NCBI GenBank assembly: GCA_938004815.1
Contig: CALKVR010000179.1
Coordinates: forward strand, 1-5,314
Direction of reading: 5' to 3'
Source: an uncultured Polyangiaceae bacterium
GTDB lineage: Bacteria > Myxococcota_A > Polyangia > Polyangiales > Polyangiaceae
DNA: 5,314 nucleotides
In this document: one piece after another, positions 1 through 5,314 of the stretch
Layout of the letters: each line of letters begins with the position of its first letter
Position numbering within the stretch: position 1 is the stretch's first letter
Made by a program: the position numbers and the translations under genes
Notes under the pieces: model-generated
Databases searched by the model: none
The model's input: only the letters and a program-made list of their open reading frames with translations
What the model was told of the DNA's origin: nothing

Positions 1-812
1 CCGTCGGAAGGGCTGCGCGCCTGCAAGATCTCGCGCAGCGTCGGGTAGAGTCGGCCGTTCTTCTCGTGGAGCTCGAAGCGCAGGGCCAGCTGCTCCTTGA
101 AGAACGAGCGGTGCATCTTCACGATCGCCGCCTCATCCTCGGCCCCGAGCTTCACGCCGTAGCCCTTGATCCGCTTCATGAGCGCGTCGCTCGCCGCCGT
201 GAACGTGGCATCGGTCGCTTCGCCCGCGGTCGCCGCCTCGAGCACGGCGTCGATCGTCGCGCCTGGGGCGTTGGTCTTGGCGGTGTCGTGGGCGCGCCCG
301 AGGAGCAGCGACACGAAGTGCGCGCGCGAGCTCGCGGCCTCGAAGGCCGATCGGTAGAGCAGGTGCAGCAGCATGTTCGCCCGCCGGATGTCGACGATGT
401 ACGCGGCGCTCGGGCGCGCCCGCGCGATGTACGAGAAGTTCTGCTCGGGCCCGACGCCCACGTAGACGCTGCCGGGCGGCGCGTGCGCTTGGAGGTCCTC
501 GGCGACCTGGAGGTAGCTCGTCTCGTTCGTGATGAGGTTGTCCGAGAAGAAGTAGGTATCGGGCTCGGACAGGTCGTTGACCAGATCGGCGAAGCGCTTG
601 GCCTCGGCCTCGGCGGCGCGTTTGGCCGATGCGGAGGGCGCGACATCGGCGCTCGGCCCCGTCTTGGCCGACGCAGGCACGTCGTGCGACGAGCGCAGGG
701 CCGTCGTCGAGCCGTCCGAGGTGGGCGAGGTGGGGGCGCAGGCCGGGCCCACCCCGAGCGTGACGGCGAAAGCCAATGACCACGGGAGGATCGAGCGCCG
801 AAGCAGAGTCAT
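1..812 (-). CDS. Exported, possibly lipid-anchored protein of a conserved uncharacterised family (5' part; 3' end outside window)
   Basis: The first 270 codons are visible and the gene runs off the left edge. ATG at 812-810 is the only ATG choice, because an in-frame TAG lies at 827-825. Residues 1-24 form a signal peptide (MTLLRR, then a hydrophobic stretch). Cys25 follows GPA, a poor lipobox, so lipoprotein or ordinary Sec cleavage are both possible. Residues 26-72 are an Ala/Ser/Thr/Pro-rich linker. The folded part starts near 75 and contains SDNLITNETSYLQV (90-103) and VYVGVGPEQNFSYIA (116-130), followed by AYIVDIRRANML (137-148). From memory, this NLI-NETS / GVGPEQNF / DIRR pattern marks a conserved family of unknown function seen in several phyla; I believe Leptospira members are labelled LIC_10091 family, but this needs a search. 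The glycine-rich strand followed by a strand ending in an acidic residue resembles motifs I and II of Rossmann-type methyltransferases, which is inference only. No catalytic role can be assigned. It is transcribed divergently from the HEAT gene. Confidence 0.85.
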   Translation of the reverse strand, partial: MTLLRRSILPWSLAFAVTLGVGPACAPTSPTSDGSTTALRSSHDVPASAKTGPSADVAPSASAKRAAEAEAKRFADLVNDLSEPDTYFFSDNLITNETSYLQVAEDLQAHAPPGSVYVGVGPEQNFSYIARARPSAAYIVDIRRANMLLHLLYRSAFEAASSRAHFVSLLLGRAHDTAKTNAPGATIDAVLEAATAGEATDATFTAASDALMKRIKGYGVKLGAEDEAAIVKMHRSFFKEQLALRFELHEKNGRLYPTLREILQARSPSD

Positions 813-889
813 GTCGGGGGAACGCTACCTCGCGAGCCGCCATTCCGCACGGCGCGGCGCCCCGGCCCGGCATGCTACGTTTCGGGCCC
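813..889. promoter_or_regulatory. Divergent intergenic region with control signals for both flanking genes
   Basis: These 77 bases separate two divergent start codons, so promoters for both genes should lie here or overlap the coding starts. Neither gene has a clear Shine-Dalgarno sequence at normal spacing. On the minus strand a GAGGT (831-827) lies 14 bases before the ATG at 812, which is too far to be convincing. On the same strand GGAAT (846-842), 18 bases and GTT (823-821) match the spacing of the actinobacterial SigR-type ECF promoter (GGAAT-N18-GTT). That would start transcription almost at the ATG, giving a leaderless message. The match is short and may be chance. Confidence 0.4.
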
Positions 890-1807
890 ATGCGTGGCCT
901 GCGATTCGCTCGGACAGCGGCCCTCGTCCTCGGCCTCGGCCTGGTGGTCGCGCCGCGACCGACCGAGGCGTTCGTCTGGCCCAACGTCCCCGAGCGCATC
1001 GAGAAGCGTCTGGGCTCGACCGATCCAGCCGAGCGGCGCCTGGCGGCCCAAGAGATCGCGCGGCTCCCCGCCGCCCTCGCCAAGCCGCTCGTGCGCAAGG
1101 CGATGACCGACGAGGACGCCGAGGTGCGCATCGTCTCCGCCGCGATCGCGACCAAGCTCAAGCTCGAAGGGGCGGGGGATCTGGTTACGCCCTGGCTCGT
1201 CGAGCCCGACCCTCGCCTCCGGCTCGCGGCCTGCGAGGTCATCCGGGTCTCGCCGACCGATCGCTCGGTCGCGGCCCTCGGGCGCGTGCTCGCCGATCCC
1301 TCGAAAGACGTGCGTTTGGCGGCGGCGCGCGCGATGGGGCGATCGAGCTCGACCGAGGCGCCGAGCCTGCTCCTCGGGCACCTCGACGACAACGCGCCCG
1401 AGGTGCGCGCCGAGGTGTCGACCGCGCTCGGGCGCCTCGGCGATGCGCGGGCGGTCCTGCCGCTCGTGGGCAAGGTCCAGGACACGGACGCGGGCGTCCG
1501 CCGCGCGGTGGCGCGCGCGCTCGGCGAGCTGGGCGACAGCCGCGCCACGAGCGCGCTCGTCCTCGCGCTCAACGACTCGTCGCTGGAGGTTCGGGTCGAG
1601 GCCGCGCTGTCGCTGGGGCGATTCGGGGGCGACGAGGCCATCGTCGCGCTCGCGCCGCTCGCGCAGGCGGCCGTCGGAGTCGGTGCACGCGATGCGCCAG
1701 GCGGCGCTCCGCGCGCTCGGGCGCATCGCGACGCCGCGCGCCGTCGATCTCCTCGTCGCGGCGCTGGCCGGCGATCGGCCCGACGCGGGCCGCACGCCGG
1801 CCCGTGA
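890..1807 (+). CDS. Exported HEAT-repeat protein, N-terminal part of a gene split by a frame change near 1670
   Basis: The start at 890 gives a good Sec signal peptide (MRGLRFARTA, a Leu/Val-rich core, then a likely cut after PTEA at residue 27). An in-frame ATG at 872 would add six residues (MLRFGP) and cannot be excluded; neither has a clear ribosome binding site. From residue 30 onward tandem helical repeats of about 31 residues follow the PBS-lyase/HEAT pattern, for example APEVRAEVSTALGRLGD and AGVRRAVARALGELGD. About seven repeats lie in this frame, up to about residue 260 (position 1669). After that the frame reads Arg/Ala/Pro-rich nonsense (RARAHRDAARRR and so on) to the stop at 1805-1807, while the HEAT pattern continues in the next frame. 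Restoring the frame gives one protein of about 839 residues ending at 3410. HEAT arrays are binding scaffolds; the partner is unknown, and export suggests work in the periplasm or at the surface. Only one Cys (115) lies in this part. Confidence 0.8.
   Translation: MRGLRFARTAALVLGLGLVVAPRPTEAFVWPNVPERIEKRLGSTDPAERRLAAQEIARLPAALAKPLVRKAMTDEDAEVRIVSAAIATKLKLEGAGDLVTPWLVEPDPRLRLAACEVIRVSPTDRSVAALGRVLADPSKDVRLAAARAMGRSSSTEAPSLLLGHLDDNAPEVRAEVSTALGRLGDARAVLPLVGKVQDTDAGVRRAVARALGELGDSRATSALVLALNDSSLEVRVEAALSLGRFGGDEAIVALAPLAQAAVGVGARDAPGGAPRARAHRDAARRRSPRRGAGRRSARRGPHAGP
1665..1682 (+). other. Frame change inside the HEAT-repeat gene
   Basis: Upstream the repeat reads DEAIVALAPLAQA in the frame of the start codon. 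Downstream it reads PSESVHAMRQAALRALGRIA in the frame one base later. The simplest repair is one surplus base, for example the second G of the GG at 1669-1670, which gives LAQA followed directly by PSESV. There is no stop codon and no obvious slippery run at the junction, so recoding is unlikely. A sequencing or assembly indel, or a recent mutation, is more likely. The downstream frame keeps strong third-position G/C bias and no stop for about 580 codons, so any real mutation must be young. Confidence 0.8.
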
Positions 1808-3410
1808 CGCGCTGGTCGCGGTCGGTCCGCGCGCCGTCAAGCCGCTCGTCGCGTTCCTCGCCGGGTCGCCGAGCGCCGACGCGGCCACCGGCGCCGTCCA
1901 GGCGCTGGGCGCGATCGGTGATCCTTCGGCTTCGCAGGCCATCGTGCGGGGCATGCGGCGTGGCGCGGTCCCGGTCAGCGCGGGCCTCGGCGCGCTCGCG
2001 ACCCTCGGCGCCAGCGACGCGCTGCCAGCGGTGCTGGAGCTCGTCTCGGGTGAGGCGACGTCGACCCGGCTCGAGGCGATACGGGCAGCGCGAGAGCTCC
2101 TCGACCCGTCGCGCCCCGATGGTCGCGCCGTCGACCCCCTCGTCGACGCGCTGGCCGAGCCCGGCATCACGCTCGAAGAGCGGGCGGGCATGTTGGAGCT
2201 CCTCGGCCGAGCGGGGTCACCGCGCGGCGCGCCCACGCTCATCGCCCACGCGAAAGACAAGCAGGCTGCGGTACGGCGGGCGGTCTTCGTGGCGCTCGGA
2301 AATCTGTCCGAGGGCTCGGCCGCCATCGACGCCGCGCTCGCCACCGCGCTCGACGACGACATCGGCGCGCTCCGGACCGAGGCCGCGATCGCTCTGTCGA
2401 GAGTGGGCACCCCCGCGGTCGCTCCCGTGCTGCTCGATCGACTGCTCAAGTCGGCGGAGCAGGATCGGGGCGCGGTCGGGCTCGCGCTCGCGGGCGTCGT
2501 CGGGCGCAGCACCGACGCGGCGCTCGCGAAGCGGGTCGGCGGCGCCGTCGCGGCCGCGCCGTCGTCGGCGCGGGACGCGCTCATCGAGGGGCTCGGGCGC
2601 ATGCAGTCGCCAGAGGCGCTCACCCAGCTCGCCGGGCTCGCGGGCGGCGCCCTCGACGACAAGCGTAAGTTGGCCGAGGCGCTCGCCGGTCACGGCGACG
2701 AGGGCCGAACGCTAGCGAGGGCGCTGGCGAACGATCCCGACGCGGCGGTGCGCGCCAACGCGACGTGGACCCTCGGGTTCGTGGGCGAGGCGGCTGACGC
2801 AAAGCTGCTCGGGGGCCTGATCCGGGACCCCGACGCGGCCGTCTCGGGCAACGCGGCCGCGTCGCTCGGGCGCCTCGCCGAGCGGGCCAAGAAGGCCGAT
2901 CTCGCTGCTCCGCTCTGCAAGGCGCTCGCCGACGGACGCGCGTACGTGCGCGCCAACGCGCTCGCCGGGCTCGATCTCGCCGGCGCTGCCTGCGGGCCCG
3001 ACGTCGTGGCGAAGCTCTTGGCCGACGACCCGTCCGACGTGGTGCGTGCCGGCGCCGCTCGGCACCTCCACCGCGTCGGCGGCAAGCCGGCCACCGCCGC
3101 CCTGCGACGCTGTCGTTCCGAGGAGCGGGTCCACCGCGTCGCGGAGCTCTGCGAGACACGCTCCCCGCCGACCGGCGGGGCGGGCAGCGCCGTCACGGTA
3201 GGTGCGAGTCGCACCTTCCCCCTGGTCGTGTTCGTGGTCCCGGACGGCGGCCACGAGCCGAAGGCGCGAGCCCCGTTCGCGCTCGTGCTGCCGGACGGCA
3301 CGATGCGGCTCGGTCTCGCGGACCGTAGAGGCGCGGTTTTCGAAGCGAAAGTGCCCGAGGGCGATGTCGAGCTCGCGGTCCCGGCGCCGCTCGCGATCCA
3401 GCGGCCGTAG
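1692..3410 (+). CDS. HEAT-repeat protein, C-terminal part of the split gene, with terminal beta-rich domain
   Basis: The HEAT pattern is legible in this frame from about 1671 and the TAG stop is at 3408-3410. The ATG at 1692 is the first ATG within the meaningful part (GGAG at 1675-1678 lies 13 bases before it), but I believe this is not a natural start: there is no signal peptide and the segment begins in mid-repeat. An ATG at 1443 also opens this frame, but 1443-1670 is out-of-frame reading of the upstream repeats. About 15 further repeats follow, some canonical (AAVRRAVFVALGNL, AAVRANATWTLGFVGE, AYVRANALAGLDL) and some degenerate. In restored numbering the array ends near residue 758. The last 81 residues are different, with a Gly/Pro linker, then FPLVVFVVPDG, APFALVLPDG and PEGDVELAVPAP, suggesting a small beta-sandwich. 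Four Cys sit close together (676, 701, 741, 754) and could form disulfides in an exported protein. Function unknown beyond a likely protein-binding scaffold. Confidence 0.8.
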   Translation: MRQAALRALGRIATPRAVDLLVAALAGDRPDAGRTPARDALVAVGPRAVKPLVAFLAGSPSADAATGAVQALGAIGDPSASQAIVRGMRRGAVPVSAGLGALATLGASDALPAVLELVSGEATSTRLEAIRAARELLDPSRPDGRAVDPLVDALAEPGITLEERAGMLELLGRAGSPRGAPTLIAHAKDKQAAVRRAVFVALGNLSEGSAAIDAALATALDDDIGALRTEAAIALSRVGTPAVAPVLLDRLLKSAEQDRGAVGLALAGVVGRSTDAALAKRVGGAVAAAPSSARDALIEGLGRMQSPEALTQLAGLAGGALDDKRKLAEALAGHGDEGRTLARALANDPDAAVRANATWTLGFVGEAADAKLLGGLIRDPDAAVSGNAAASLGRLAERAKKADLAAPLCKALADGRAYVRANALAGLDLAGAACGPDVVAKLLADDPSDVVRAGAARHLHRVGGKPATAALRRCRSEERVHRVAELCETRSPPTGGAGSAVTVGASRTFPLVVFVVPDGGHEPKARAPFALVLPDGTMRLGLADRRGAVFEAKVPEGDVELAVPAPLAIQRP

Positions 3411-3419
3411 GCTGGGCAG

Positions 3420-3449
3420 GGAACTTTCGTCGCCCAAGATCGTCACAAA
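3420..3449 (+). promoter_or_regulatory. Candidate ECF/sigma-E-type promoter for the cytochrome gene
   Basis: GGAACTT at 3420-3426 equals the -35 consensus of the E. coli sigma-E group. CGTCACAAA starts at 3441, so GGAAC and CGTC are separated by 16 bases, the usual spacing for ECF sigma factors (for example AAC-N16-CGT in Bacillus ECF promoters). The predicted start near 3452 would leave an untranslated leader of about 97 bases. The motif begins ten bases after the HEAT gene stop and points at the cytochrome gene. It was found by eye and has no experimental support; such envelope-stress-type control would suit an exported redox lipoprotein. Confidence 0.4.
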
Positions 3450-3502
3450 GCCGCTGTCCTAGGGGACGTAGAACGGGTGTCAGGGCCGCCCTGCTCCCTC
3501 CG

Positions 3503-3515
3503 TTCCCACTGGGAA
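3503..3515. repeat. Perfect short dyad TTCCCA-C-TGGGAA, possible operator
   Basis: Two perfect six-base half-sites flank a single C, 33 bases before the cytochrome start codon and inside the leader predicted from the upstream promoter candidate. A one-base loop makes an RNA hairpin unlikely, so a homodimeric DNA-binding protein is the likelier reader if it is functional. No regulator is encoded in the window. Confidence 0.35.
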
Positions 3516-3548
3516 GTGCCCCCTCAACCACGGCGTAATAGGTAGGCC

Positions 3549-5314
3549 ATGCGCAACCCGACTCTCCCCTCCGTCGCTCTCGTCCTCGCTTCGCTGGGTC
3601 TCGCGGCCGCCGCAGGGTGCAGCGCCGCCCCTGGTGACGCGACCGTCGCCGCCGCCAAGAACGCGGCGGAGCATCCCCAAGCGGGGAGCTGTGAAGCCGG
3701 CGCCAGCGCGCTCAAGCCCATCGGTGACCTCGACCAATCGAGCGCGATCGCGCTCGGCACCTACGCCGAGGGCCCGCTCGCCGGCAAGACGATCGCCTTC
3801 GTCGCCGATGAAGACGCAAAGAGCGTCGTCGTCATCGACGTCGACGCGAAAAAAGAGCTCGCGCACAAGAAGCTCGCCGCCGCCCCGGGGCAGCTCATGG
3901 TCCTCGGCGACGGCCGTCTCGTGGTGACGGTCCGCGGCTCGAATCAGCTCGCGGTGCTGCACCCCGCGAACGACGGCTCGCTCGCGCCAGGCTGCGTCGT
4001 CGAGACGTCGGCCGAGCCGGTCGCGCTCGCGACGACGCCCGACAAGAAGACGCTCCTCGTGACCGCCGGCTGGGGCCGCGCGCTCGAGTCGTACGATACG
4101 GCCAAGCTCGCCAAGAAGGCGAAGGTCGAGCTCTCGCGCGAGCCGCGCCAGGTCGTCGTCGACGACGAGGGCAAGTACGCCTACGTCTCGCACGCGGTCG
4201 GCGGCAAGACGAGCGTGGTCGAGCTCGGTGCGATGAAGGCCGCGCAGCCGATCTCGTATCTGGTGAACCCGAACGTCGCCTCGCAGGAGTCCGAGCAGGA
4301 TCGTCCCTTCAGTCTCACGTCGGCCGTGAGCGGCGCCGTCGGTGGCGGCGAGAAGCCGATCCCCGGCCGCTTCGGGACCAAGATGGGTTGCCAGGGCTTC
4401 CCCATGGTCAAGTCGGTCGAGCCCAAGGGCCGCATCCTCGCCCCGCAAATCCTCGTCGATCCGGGCGATCCCGAGAATCGAGCCCAGGGGTATGGCGACG
4501 CGAACCAGCCGACCGAGGTCGCGAACGTCGCCGTCATCGACGCGGGCACGCGCCGGCTCGTCAACGCTTCGGTGGCCCACAACCCCGATCGCCACTTCTT
4601 CGGCGGTGACCCGCGCGAGCCGGTCGCCGGCGAGTGCATCCTGCCGCGCGCGGCCGCCGTCGACAGCGCCTCTTCGACGCTGCTCGTCACGTGCCTCGGC
4701 ATCGACTCGGTCGTGGCGTACGACGCCGCGAGCGCGAACCCCGTGACGATCGAGAAGGCGCGGTGGGACGTCGGCTCGGGCCCCACCGGCATCGCGGTCG
4801 ACGGGGCGAAGCGCCGCGCGGTCGTGTGGTCGCAGTTCGAGCGCTCGGTCGAGATCCTCTCGCTCGACGCGATGGGCGAGGACAACAAGGCCAGCAAGAA
4901 ACACGACCGCCTCTCGCTGAAGGCGATGGAAGAGCCGGTGCCGCTGGCGTTCGTGCTCGGCCGCCAGATCTTCCACGCGGTCGGCGACGCCCGCATCTCG
5001 AGCGACGGCCGCGCGTGCGCGAGCTGCCACCCGGACGGTCGTGACGACGCCATCACGTGGGCGACGCCCGAGCGGCCGCGCCGCACGATCATGCTCGCCG
5101 GTCGCATCGCCGGCACCGAGCCGCTGGCCTGGAACGGCACCAGCAAAGACCTGCGCGACCACCTCGGACACACGTTCGAGCGTCTCAACGGTCAGGGCCT
5201 GCGCAACGTCGAGCTCGAGGCCCTCGTCGCCTACCTCGAGGCGATCCCGACCCCGCCCAAGGAGCAGGTCGAGAACGTGGCGATGGTGGCCAAGGGCAAA
5301 GAGATCTTCCACTC
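3549..5314 (+). CDS. Beta-propeller/cytochrome c peroxidase-like (MauG-type) lipoprotein, 3' end outside window
   Basis: The first 588 codons are visible. ATG 3549 is fixed by an in-frame TAG at 3543-3545 and preceded by AGG at 3540-3542. Residues 1-23 are a signal peptide ending in the lipobox AAGC, with Cys24 the likely lipidated residue. Residues about 55-465 show repeated beta-strand units such as KTIAFVADEDAKSVVVIDVD (80-99), KKTLLVTAGWGRALESYD (166-183), GKYAYVSHAVGGKTSVVEL (208-226) and SGPTGIAVDGAKRRAVVW (410-427), as in YncE/cytochrome-cd1-like propellers. From GRQIFHA (471-477) a c-type haem domain begins, with the haem-attachment motif CASCH at 490-494 (5016-5030). The WNGT stretch (528-531) and H538/H541 recall the region after the first haem in di-haem peroxidase/MauG proteins. 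The visible end, KGKEIFHS, is the usual lead-in to a second haem motif, so a di-haem protein is likely but unproven. Expected role: envelope electron transfer or oxidation of a protein or small substrate; the substrate is unknown. Other Cys are 48, 149, 281, 363 and 382. Confidence 0.88.
   Translation, partial: MRNPTLPSVALVLASLGLAAAAGCSAAPGDATVAAAKNAAEHPQAGSCEAGASALKPIGDLDQSSAIALGTYAEGPLAGKTIAFVADEDAKSVVVIDVDAKKELAHKKLAAAPGQLMVLGDGRLVVTVRGSNQLAVLHPANDGSLAPGCVVETSAEPVALATTPDKKTLLVTAGWGRALESYDTAKLAKKAKVELSREPRQVVVDDEGKYAYVSHAVGGKTSVVELGAMKAAQPISYLVNPNVASQESEQDRPFSLTSAVSGAVGGGEKPIPGRFGTKMGCQGFPMVKSVEPKGRILAPQILVDPGDPENRAQGYGDANQPTEVANVAVIDAGTRRLVNASVAHNPDRHFFGGDPREPVAGECILPRAAAVDSASSTLLVTCLGIDSVVAYDAASANPVTIEKARWDVGSGPTGIAVDGAKRRAVVWSQFERSVEILSLDAMGEDNKASKKHDRLSLKAMEEPVPLAFVLGRQIFHAVGDARISSDGRACASCHPDGRDDAITWATPERPRRTIMLAGRIAGTEPLAWNGTSKDLRDHLGHTFERLNGQGLRNVELEALVAYLEAIPTPPKEQVENVAMVAKGKEIFH

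Larger units (their letters stand above)
3411..3548. other. Intergenic region between the HEAT gene and the cytochrome gene
   Basis: These 138 bases are visibly less G+C-rich than the genes on either side. There is no convincing intrinsic terminator for the HEAT gene: CAGGG-CCG-CCCTG (3481-3493) could form a 5-base-pair hairpin, but a pyrimidine-rich mixed sequence follows it, not a T run. The region holds the sigma-E-like promoter candidate at 3420-3449 and the dyad at 3503-3515, listed separately. A weak ribosome binding site, AGGTAGG (3540-3546), precedes the ATG at 3549. Confidence 0.6.

Noticed and set aside
66..1641. Other long frames overlapping the first gene (66-779 plus, 133-1641 minus)
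   Set aside because: They conflict with the 812-to-1 minus-strand frame, which alone has a signal peptide and a conserved-looking core.
1665..1682. Programmed +1 ribosomal frameshift
   Set aside because: There is no stop codon, rare codon run or slippery motif at the junction; an indel explains it more simply.
875..2662. A 595-codon minus-strand open frame opposite the HEAT gene
   Set aside because: Its Ser/Arg/Ala-rich product has no domain and lies opposite well-formed HEAT repeats; absence of stops here only reflects base composition.
577..2715. A 712-codon plus-strand open frame overlapping both the first gene and the HEAT gene
   Set aside because: It is an Arg/Ala/Pro-rich out-of-frame reading with no motif, and it crosses the divergent promoter region.
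890..3410. DNA-level tandem repeat or CRISPR-like array in the HEAT gene
   Set aside because: The periodicity is at protein level, about 31 residues, with diverged nucleotide sequence and no identical repeat units or spacers.
3481..3493. CAGGG-CCG-CCCTG as an intrinsic terminator of the HEAT gene
   Set aside because: The stem is only five base pairs and no T run follows.
3480..5312. A 610-codon minus-strand open frame opposite the cytochrome gene
   Set aside because: It is antisense to a gene with clear signal peptide, propeller and haem motif. Its product is Arg/Asp/Val-rich without a recognisable domain, as expected for a complementary frame in very G+C-rich DNA.

Overview
This is a very G+C-rich window with G or C at most third codon positions. 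It encodes three large exported proteins of the kind common in Myxococcota, and I infer a Polyangiales-like or related deltaproteobacterial genome. The lineage rests on base composition and protein style only, because there is no marker gene here.

Layout: (1) Positions 1-812, minus strand, hold the 5' part of a gene for an exported, possibly lipid-anchored protein of a conserved uncharacterised family; its 3' end is off the left edge. (2) A 77-base divergent intergenic region (813-889) separates it from a plus-strand gene for an exported protein made of about 22 HEAT-type repeats plus a small C-terminal beta-rich domain (890-3410). That gene is split by a +1 frame change near position 1670. 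The HEAT pattern runs in one frame up to about 1669 and continues in the next frame from about 1671, so it is either a frameshifted gene or a one-base sequence error. (3) A 138-base intergenic region (3411-3548) carries an ECF/sigma-E-like promoter candidate and a perfect 6+1+6 dyad. (4) From 3549 off the right edge there is a lipoprotein with a beta-propeller-like N-terminal region and a C-terminal cytochrome c peroxidase/MauG-like haem domain (one CxxCH visible).

All three products carry N-terminal export signals, so the region looks like an envelope locus. No direct functional link is shown. The HEAT protein is a plausible scaffold and the cytochrome a plausible redox enzyme, but a partnership would be inference. 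I see no RNA gene, CRISPR array, insertion sequence or integrase. I found no convincing new system. The points most worth checking are the frame break, the sigma-E-like promoter and the exported protein with a methyltransferase-like motif.
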